DNA of 64,000 nt from Streptomyces ruber (GTDB taxonomy: Bacteria > Actinomycetota > Actinomycetes > Streptomycetales > Streptomycetaceae). The number at the start of each line of letters is the position of its first letter. The stretch's first letter is position 1. The stretch is taken from assembly GCF_014648075.1 (NCBI RefSeq), contig NZ_BMQK01000024.1:1-64000 (forward strand), written 5' to 3'. The notes under the pieces are model-generated. The model ran no database searches, was not told the origin of the DNA, and saw only the letters and a list, made by a program, of their open reading frames with translations. Below are positions 43,767 to 64,000 of the stretch, in pieces. The translations under genes were made by a program, and so were the position numbers.

Positions 43767-44728
43767 GAGGGAACGGCACGACGGCGCGCGCGATCCGGCC
43801 GCGCACCTGGCTCCTCGCGCTGCTCACCGCCCTGACGGCCGTCCTGGCCACCGCCTGCGCGAGCGGTGACGAACGCCCCCGGGTCGTGGTGACCACCAAC
43901 ATCCTCGGCGACGTCACCAGGGAGATCGTCGGCGACGAGGCCGACGTCACCGTACTGATGAAGCCCAACGCGGACCCCCACTCCTTCGGCCTGTCGGCCG
44001 CGCAGGCGGCCGAGCTGGAGCGCGCCGACCTCGTCGTCTACAACGGGCTGGGCCTGGAGGAGAACGTCCTGCGGCACGTCGACGCCGCCCGTGAGGCCGG
44101 GGTCGCCACCTTCGCCGCGGGCGAGGCGGCGGATCCGCTGACCTTCCAGGCGCACGACGACGGCGGTCCCGAGGAGGGGGCCGGACAGCCCGACCCGCAC
44201 TTCTGGACCGACCCCGACCGGGTGCGCAGGGCCGCCGGCCTGATCGCCGGCCAGGTGGTCGAGCACGTGGACGGAGTGGACGAGAAGACGGTCCGGGACA
44301 ACGCCGCCCGCTACGACGAGGAACTCGCCGACCTCACCACCTGGATGGAGAGGTCCTTCGACACCGTCCCCGAGGACAACCGCGCGCTGGTGACCAACCA
44401 CCACGTCTTCGGCTACCTCGCCGAACGCTTCGGGTTCCGGGTGATCGGCGCGGTCGTCCCGAGCGGTACGACGCTGGCCTCGCCCAGCTCCTCCGACCTG
44501 CGCTCGCTCACCGAGGCCATGGAGGACGCCGGGGTGCGCACCGTCTTCGCCGACTCCTCCCAGCCGACGCGGCTGGCCGAGGTGCTGCGCACGGAACTGG
44601 GCGGCCAGGTGCGCGTCGTGAAGCTCTACTCCGAGTCGCTGACCGAGCGGGGTGGGGGCGCCGACACCTACGTACGCATGATGCGCGCCAACACCACCGC
44701 CATGACCGACGGCCTGACCGCGGGCTGA
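43763..44728 (+). CDS. aztC: Zinc-binding lipoprotein AztC
   Basis: This 321-residue cluster A-I (ZnuA/TroA-type) substrate-binding protein has a lipobox in TAVLATACASG. Likely zinc ligands are His in MKPNADPHSFGLS, His in GQPDPHFWTDPDRV, His in ALVTNHHVFGYLAERFGFRV and Asp in VRTVFADSSQPTRLAE. The His-rich loop of ZnuA is short (QAHDDGGPEEG), consistent with zinc being loaded by the chaperone AztD. ATG 43763 overlaps the previous stop (ATGA). Confidence 0.93.
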   Translation: MRGNGTTARAIRPRTWLLALLTALTAVLATACASGDERPRVVVTTNILGDVTREIVGDEADVTVLMKPNADPHSFGLSAAQAAELERADLVVYNGLGLEENVLRHVDAAREAGVATFAAGEAADPLTFQAHDDGGPEEGAGQPDPHFWTDPDRVRRAAGLIAGQVVEHVDGVDEKTVRDNAARYDEELADLTTWMERSFDTVPEDNRALVTNHHVFGYLAERFGFRVIGAVVPSGTTLASPSSSDLRSLTEAMEDAGVRTVFADSSQPTRLAEVLRTELGGQVRVVKLYSESLTERGGGADTYVRMMRANTTAMTDGLTAG

Positions 44729-44805
44729 TCAGCCGCTCTCCCGGCACCACCCGACCGACCCACCGACGAACGCCGCGTCCGCGCGGCACAAGAGAGGAAC
44801 ACACT

Positions 44806-46011
44806 GTGAACAAGACGGTACGCAACAGAGCGCTCATGGGGACGGCGCTCGCCCTGGCGGTGTCCACGGTCCTGACCGCCTGCGGGGGCGGCGGGGACGA
44901 CGGCTCCTCGTCCGGGGCGAAGGCCGCGGGCACGCCGAGCGCCTCGGCCGCCGACGTCAAGGACCCGCTGGTCGCCACCTTCGACGGTGGCCTGTACATC
45001 CTGGACGGCGAGACCCTCGAGGTCGCCGAGACCATCGAGCTGCCCGGCTTCAACCGGGTCAACCCCGCCGGCGACGACTCCCACGTCATCGTCTCCACCG
45101 ACAGCGGCTTCCGGGTCCTGGACGCCGCCGGGGCGAAACTCACCGACATCACGTACGAGGGCGCCAAGCCCGGACACGTCGTCCGGCACGCCGGCAAGAC
45201 CGTGCTGTTCACCGACGGCACCGGCGAGGTCAACGTGTTCGACCCCGCCGATCTCGCCGGCGGCGGGAAGCCGGAGGGCCGGACGTACGCCTCGGCGGAG
45301 GCGCACCACGGCGTCGCCATCGAGCTGGCCAACGGCGAACTGCTCAGCACCCTCGGCGACGAGGAGAAGCGGACCGGCGCCCTCGTCCTGGACAAGGACA
45401 ACAAGGAGATCACGCGCAACGAGAGCTGCCCCGGCGTCCACGGCGAGGCGGCGGCCAAGGGCGAGGCGATCGCCGTGGGCTGCGAGGACGGCATCCTCAT
45501 CTACAAGGACGGCGAGTTCACCAAGATCGACGCCCCCGACGACTACGGCCGCATCGGCAATCAGGCCGGCAGCGAGGAGTCGACGGTCCTCCTGGGCGAC
45601 TACAAGACCGACCCGGAGGCCGAGCTGGAGCGGCCGACCCGCATCTCGCTGATCGACACGGAGACCAAGAAGCTGCGCCTCGTCGACCTGGGGACCAGCT
45701 ACTCGTTCCGCTCGCTCGCGCGCGGCCCGCACGGCGAGGCGCTGGTGCTCGGCACGGACGGCGCCCTCCACGTCATCGACCCGGAGACCGGCGAGGTGGA
45801 GAAGGAGATCCTGGTCGTCGACGAGTGGCAGGAGCCGCTGGACTGGCAGCAGGCCAGGCCCACCGTCTTCGTCCGTGACCACACCGCGTACGTGTCCGAG
45901 CCGAGCAAGAAGGGCCTGTACGCCGTCGACCTGGAGTCGGGCGAGAAGGTCACGTCGGTGACCCTGCCGAAGAGCACGAACGAACTGTCCGGGGTCGTCG
46001 CGGGTCACTGA
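44806..46011 (+). CDS. aztD: Zinc metallochaperone AztD
   Basis: This 401-residue lipoprotein (VLTACGGGG lipobox; GTG 44806 after AGAGAGGA) is a beta-propeller of the AztD family. Typical elements are LVATFDGGLYILDGETLEV, HVVRHAGKTVLFTDGTGEVNVFD, AEAHHGVAIELANGELL (His pair), ESCPGVHGEA and KGEAIAVGCEDGIL. AztD hands zinc to AztC outside the cell. It is the last gene of the operon, followed by a strong hairpin. Confidence 0.92.
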   Translation: MNKTVRNRALMGTALALAVSTVLTACGGGGDDGSSSGAKAAGTPSASAADVKDPLVATFDGGLYILDGETLEVAETIELPGFNRVNPAGDDSHVIVSTDSGFRVLDAAGAKLTDITYEGAKPGHVVRHAGKTVLFTDGTGEVNVFDPADLAGGGKPEGRTYASAEAHHGVAIELANGELLSTLGDEEKRTGALVLDKDNKEITRNESCPGVHGEAAAKGEAIAVGCEDGILIYKDGEFTKIDAPDDYGRIGNQAGSEESTVLLGDYKTDPEAELERPTRISLIDTETKKLRLVDLGTSYSFRSLARGPHGEALVLGTDGALHVIDPETGEVEKEILVVDEWQEPLDWQQARPTVFVRDHTAYVSEPSKKGLYAVDLESGEKVTSVTLPKSTNELSGVVAGH

Positions 46012-46036
46012 TCCGCGGGACCGTCCACACAGGTGC

Positions 46037-46068
46037 GCGGGGCCGCCCGGAGATCCGGGCGGCCCCGC
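46037..46068 (+). terminator. Terminator of the azt operon
   Basis: GCGGGGCCGCCCGGA (46037-46051) pairs perfectly with TCCGGGCGGCCCCGC (46054-46068), followed by CTCTCTCCTGTC. Confidence 0.8.
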
Positions 46069-46197
46069 CTCTCTCCTGTCCGGAGCAGTGATGAGTGGAT
46101 CATCCGGCCTCCATGACCCCTGCCGGCGGTCCGCCGAGTACGCCCGCGCACACCGTGATCGCGAACGCCGGCTGCTCCCTCCGTGCGCCGGATCGTC

Positions 46198-46269
46198 ACC
46201 CGTGCCGGAAGCCCGCAAGGAACCCGTGCCAAAGGCCCGCGAAGAACCTGTGCAGGGCGCCCGCAAGGA
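46198..46269. repeat. Three diverged 24-bp tandem repeats
   Basis: Units start at 46198, 46222 and 46246. They share ACCYGTGC at the start and GCCCGC(A/G)A(A/G)GA at the end and differ in the middle. They lie in the non-coding gap between the azt operon and the NRPS cluster. No gene uses them convincingly, although one frame would read as a Pro-Val-Ala-Arg-Lys-Glu repeat. Confidence 0.6.
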
Positions 46270-46895
46270 GCCGGATCCGGCCGGGACCCGCGGGTGACGA
46301 GAAGTCACTTCCGATGCGGGAGGTTTGACTCCGGAGCGACGGGATAGACGCTCTCGCGGTGGGCTGCTGACGGGCCGTCTCCCCCTCACTTGCGGGGTTG
46401 CCATCCCGTTACCCCACGTGAATAACTGTGAGCGCATTCGGCTGGACGGATCACGCCGGAGCGCGTTCCCGGCACCACGCACAGCACGAATCGTGAGACA
46501 GGACAGTCCTGCGCGGAGTCGCTGCGCGGGGAGAGCCGCTGGGGGATGTAGTGATCTCTGCTTGGTGTCCGAGGCGCGTGCCGCCAGGCTGCGAGCGTGC
46601 GGGCCTGCCGGCCACGTGGCGGACGTCCGGACCGCTCGGGACCGCCGCTCCGCCGTACGGAACCTGCCCCTAGGTCCGCCGGTGTCGTCGGAAGCACCTG
46701 CGTTCCGTGAAGCCACGGACGGGCGGGTCGCCTCCGAGCGGCGGCGGGTCCGGGCCCGATCGCGAATCGGCCACCCGGCGCGCAGCGAGGGCCGCCGCGC
46801 GTGCCGCACCCGTTGACCGCGCCAAGACGGCCACGGCTTCCTGTCCGGCGAAGGCACAGCACCGCCGGATCCGCGCGTCCTCCCAAGGAGAAACG
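46270..46895. other. Upstream region of the NRPS cluster
   Basis: About 625 bp hold no credible gene. The stretch is less GC-rich at 46390-46520 and is a likely promoter region for the P450 gene. It contains two neighbouring perfect palindromes, CACGA-A-TCGTG (46485-46495) and CAGGAC-A-GTCCTG (46499-46511), 15 bp apart centre to centre, which are candidate operators for a cluster regulator. The open frames crossing the region have no family signature. Confidence 0.45.
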
Positions 46896-48104
46896 GTGAC
46901 AAGCACACAACTGTCCGGGACCGAATCGCCCCTGGACGCGTTATCCGACCGGTGGCGGTCCTTGCGCGAGGCGGGCCCGGTGACCTACGACGCGGAGCAG
47001 AAGCAGTGGCGTGTCGTGGACCACCGGGGGGTCTCCGCCGTGCTCGCCGACCCGGCGACGTACTCCTCCGACCTCACGCCGATCGCCCCCACCCAGGAGG
47101 ACTTCGAGATCTTCCGGCAGGGCAATTTCGTTGGCATGGACCCGCCAAAGCAGCGCAAGCTCCGCACCCTGGTGAGCCAGGCCTTCACCCCGAGAGTGGT
47201 TCACGGGCTCGAACCGCGCATCGAGGCCGTGTGCGCGCGTCTGCTCGACGGTGTCGCCGACCGCGACCGGTTCGACCTGGTCGACACCCTCGCCCACCCC
47301 CTGCCGATCATCGTGATCGCCGAGCTCCTCGGCATCCCGGCCGACGACCACAGGCTGTTCCAGGAGTGGGCCGGCACCCTCTTCGGCGGCGACCAGCTCG
47401 GCGACGACCCCGACATGGCCGACCTGGAACGGGCGCTGGAGGCCATCGCCCCCACCGTGCGCGAGATGAACGGCTACGTGCTGGACCACATCCGGCACCG
47501 CCGTGCCCACCCCGGGGACGACCTCACCAGCAGACTCCTCGCCGCCGAGGTGGACGGAGCGCGCCTGGCGGACGAGGAGATCGTCGGATTCGTCGCCCTG
47601 CTGCTGGTCGCCGGACACATCACCACCACCGCGCTGCTCGGCAACGCGGTGGTCGCCTTCGACCGGCATCCCGGTACCCTCGCCGCGCTGCGTGAGGACC
47701 CCGGCCGGCTCCCGGACGCCGTCGAGGAAGTACTGCGCTGGCTGCCGCCCTTCCCCGAGCTGGGACGGCGCACCACCCGGCCGGTGGTGCTCGGCGGCCA
47801 CGAGATCCCGGCCGACACCCTGCTGATGGCGCACCTGGGCGCCGCCAACCGTGACCCCTCCCGCTTCACCGCTCCGGACGTCTTCGACGTGGCCCGCAGT
47901 CCGAATCCCCATCTGACCTTCGGCCACGGCATTCACTTCTGCTTCGGCGCGCCCCTGGCCCGGCTGGAGGCGCGGATCGCGCTGCATCTGCTGCTGGAAC
48001 GTTTCCCCATAATCGCGGTCCCCTCCCACAGCGACGTCACGTACCAGAACCCGGCCGTCATCGTCGGCGTACGACACCTGCCGATCGCCGTCACCAGGCA
48101 GTGA
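46896..48104 (+). CDS. Cytochrome P450, first gene of the NRPS cluster
   Basis: This 402-residue soluble P450 has the heme loop FGHGIHFCFGAPLAR (C349 ligates iron), EEVLRW (ExxR) and RRTTRPVVLGGHEIPA (meander). The I helix reads AGHITTT (239-245), so the usual acid of AGxD/ET is replaced by Ile242, a variant of some actinobacterial P450s that may affect proton delivery. GTG 46896 follows AAGGAG. Codon 16 is TTA (46941-46943), which is rare in Streptomyces and read by bldA tRNA. It probably hydroxylates or cross-links the peptide or a carrier-bound amino acid; the substrate is unknown. Confidence 0.92.
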   Translation: MTSTQLSGTESPLDALSDRWRSLREAGPVTYDAEQKQWRVVDHRGVSAVLADPATYSSDLTPIAPTQEDFEIFRQGNFVGMDPPKQRKLRTLVSQAFTPRVVHGLEPRIEAVCARLLDGVADRDRFDLVDTLAHPLPIIVIAELLGIPADDHRLFQEWAGTLFGGDQLGDDPDMADLERALEAIAPTVREMNGYVLDHIRHRRAHPGDDLTSRLLAAEVDGARLADEEIVGFVALLLVAGHITTTALLGNAVVAFDRHPGTLAALREDPGRLPDAVEEVLRWLPPFPELGRRTTRPVVLGGHEIPADTLLMAHLGAANRDPSRFTAPDVFDVARSPNPHLTFGHGIHFCFGAPLARLEARIALHLLLERFPIIAVPSHSDVTYQNPAVIVGVRHLPIAVTRQ

Positions 48105-48215
48105 CGCGCGTCGACGCGCGCAGGTCCCGTACCGCTCACCCACGGGCCGGCCACGCGTCGTTCTCCCCGCTCCCGCACCCGCACCCGCCCCGCTCTCACC
48201 AGGAGTCCCCTTCCC

Positions 48216-49565
48216 ATGCCGCACCCCACCGCCGCTCCGGCCGCCGACCTGTCGCCGTCCCCGTTACGCCGTGAGCTGCAGAGCCGCCTCGACTCCCTGG
48301 CACGCGCCCACCACGTGCCCGGCGCCCAACTGGCCGTCCACACCGGCACGCACACCGTCAGCGTGCACACCGGCACGGCCGACGCCCTGACGGAGACCCC
48401 GTTCACCGCGGACACGGCCGTACCCCTGGGCTCCGTCACCAAGGTCGGCACGGCCGCCGCCGTGCTGCTCCTCGCCGACGACGGGGACCTCGACCTCGAC
48501 GAGCCCGCCGCGGAACTGCTCCCCGAGTTACGGCCGTTGGCGGGCGTGACCGTGCGGCACCTGCTCAGCCACACCGCCGGTCTGCCCACCGGACCCGACT
48601 CCGACAGCGCCGCCTCCACCACCGCCGCGCGCTACCTCTCGGCCGTCTGCACCCCGCGGAGCGTCCTGTTCCCGCCGGGCACGGGCTTCTCCTACTCCAA
48701 CGCCGGCTATGTCGCCGCCGGCCGGATCGTGTCCGAGACGACGGGCATGACCTGGCGGGAAGCGCTGCGGGCGCTCCTCCTGGAACCCCTCGGCATCGTC
48801 CCCGCCCTCCTCGGCGACGCCACCCCCGCACGGCCGGTGGCCTCCGGCCACGCCCTCAACACCGCCACGGGCCTGGTGCGCCCGGCCCACCAGAACCTCG
48901 CCCCGGTGGAGGCCCCGGCCGGGGCCCTGCTGGCGAGCGCCGAGGACCTGGTGACCCTGGGCAGGGCCGTCATCGGCCGGTCCGCCGTCCTGCCCGCGTC
49001 CGTCGCCGCCCTCATGCGCCGCGGCGAACCGGCCGCCGACCCCGGTGCCCTGGCGGACTCCTGGGGCCTGGGCCTCGCCCTCTTCCGGCAGGACGGCCGC
49101 GTGTGGTGCGGCCACGACGGCAACGCCCAGGGCACCTCCTGCCATCTGCGCGCCGAGCCGGACAGCGGTGTCGTCGTCGCCTTCACCGGCAACGCCGGCG
49201 GCGCCACCGCCCTGTGGCGGGACCTCGCCGCCGACCTCGCCCGGCTCACCGGCATCCGGGTGCCCACCGCCCCGGCCACCGCCCGCCGCGGTCCCGCCGT
49301 ACCGCTGCCCGAGTGCGCCGGCAGCTACCGCAACGGGAGCACCGAGTTCGCGGTCAAACTCGACGGCGACGGCACGCCGACCCTGTCCGTCGACGGCGAC
49401 TACCCCGTACCGCTGGTGTGCTACCCGGACCTGTCCTGCGACCTGGTCGACCCGTCGACCGGCCGGCACGAGCCCGGCGGCCGCTTCCACCGCGACCCCG
49501 CCACCGGGACCATCGACCGCCTGCAGATATCCGGACGCACCGCACGCCGCACCGGCACCGTCTGA
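48216..49565 (+). CDS. Serine hydrolase of the class-C beta-lactamase fold; candidate PBP-type thioesterase
   Basis: This 449-residue protein has S73-x-x-K76 (GSVTK), Y160-S-N162 (FSYSN) and a late GHDGNAQG replacing the KTG/HxG triad motif, the layout of class C beta-lactamases, D-peptidases and stand-alone PBP-type thioesterases such as SurE. Length and place, immediately upstream of an E-rich NRPS and 134 bp from its start, match SurE-like enzymes that release and head-to-tail cyclise peptides ending in a D-residue. It has no signal peptide, which argues against a secreted lactamase. Two TTA codons occur (codons 17 and 105). Alternatives are a cytosolic D-aminopeptidase or a resistance enzyme. 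The C-terminal 110 residues form a lipocalin-like beta domain. Confidence 0.83.
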   Translation: MPHPTAAPAADLSPSPLRRELQSRLDSLARAHHVPGAQLAVHTGTHTVSVHTGTADALTETPFTADTAVPLGSVTKVGTAAAVLLLADDGDLDLDEPAAELLPELRPLAGVTVRHLLSHTAGLPTGPDSDSAASTTAARYLSAVCTPRSVLFPPGTGFSYSNAGYVAAGRIVSETTGMTWREALRALLLEPLGIVPALLGDATPARPVASGHALNTATGLVRPAHQNLAPVEAPAGALLASAEDLVTLGRAVIGRSAVLPASVAALMRRGEPAADPGALADSWGLGLALFRQDGRVWCGHDGNAQGTSCHLRAEPDSGVVVAFTGNAGGATALWRDLAADLARLTGIRVPTAPATARRGPAVPLPECAGSYRNGSTEFAVKLDGDGTPTLSVDGDYPVPLVCYPDLSCDLVDPSTGRHEPGGRFHRDPATGTIDRLQISGRTARRTGTV

Positions 49566-49699
49566 CCGTGCCGCGTCCGTAGCACGCACCCGCTCCCGTC
49601 CCGTACGCCCGGACCCCGCGCCGCTCAGGTGTGCCCGCAGGCCGCCCGAGACCGGCGCGCCGGGTCCGCGCGCTCCCACGCCCGAAGGACTTCACCCCG

Positions 49700-64000
<14,301 letters not shown>

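Noticed and set aside
46088..46816. Small ORFs between aztD and the P450
   Set aside because: They have no Shine-Dalgarno, no conserved motif and mixed codon bias. Treated as non-coding.
48216..49565. Secreted beta-lactamase giving resistance
   Set aside because: No signal peptide is visible, and position and size fit a PBP-type thioesterase better. Kept only as an alternative.

Overview
The window is a very GC-rich actinobacterial chromosome segment and almost certainly comes from a Streptomyces. The evidence is strong codon-position GC bias, a conservon, a ydaO (c-di-AMP) riboswitch in front of a cell-wall hydrolase gene, WhiB and LAXTG-type proteins, a hopanoid-type gene set at the left end, and in-frame TTA (bldA-type) codons in a biosynthetic cluster.

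Layout. 1-2.8 kb is the right edge of a hopanoid/MEP locus: the ispG tail, a decayed dxs, an hpnO-type aminotransferase, a cupin XRE regulator with a striking tandem operator, and a tiny membrane protein. 2.9-10.8 kb holds scattered metabolic and envelope genes (tyrosine phosphatase, GH36 alpha-galactosidase, riboswitch plus LysM-M23 peptidase, SGNH hydrolase, TetR, MBL-fold hydrolase). 11.2-15.3 kb is a five-gene conservon (A-B-C-D plus a GAF protein). 15.4-33 kb is housekeeping and accessory sequence interrupted by three identical tRNA-Pro(GGG) genes. It contains a frameshifted GNAT gene, a possible cysteine-type leader peptide before a glutathionyl-reductase-like gene, a ruined heme-uptake locus, a whiB-dps-DUF3140-HhH operon, cobK and cobF around an MFS exporter and a minisatellite, maleylacetate reductase, a secreted NLP/NPP1 protein and a TauD dioxygenase. 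33-39.3 kb has monomeric isocitrate dehydrogenase, an MscS channel, and an ABC exporter behind a MerR-type promoter.

39.3-46 kb is a zinc-homeostasis island: a Zur-like regulator, a wrecked COG0523 GTPase, a zinc-free bL32 paralogue, and an aztA/aztB-(propeller)-aztC-aztD zinc importer, with two Zur-like boxes. From 46.9 kb to the right edge is a non-ribosomal peptide cluster: a P450, a class-C beta-lactamase-like protein that could be a stand-alone PBP-type thioesterase, and one uninterrupted NRPS reading frame of at least 4,767 codons with architecture A-T / C-A-T-E / C-A-T-E / C-A-T-E(partial). The E domains predict D-residues at positions 2, 3 and (if E4 is complete) 4. A2 and A4 share the same pocket code, and A3 looks valine-like. 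A trans-acting PBP-type thioesterase would suit a head-to-tail cyclic peptide with D-residues. TTA codons in the first two genes suggest bldA control.

At least five genes are visibly decaying (dxs, GNAT, hmuT-like, HtaA-like, COG0523), which is a lot for 64 kb. All family calls are from reading motifs; no database search was run.
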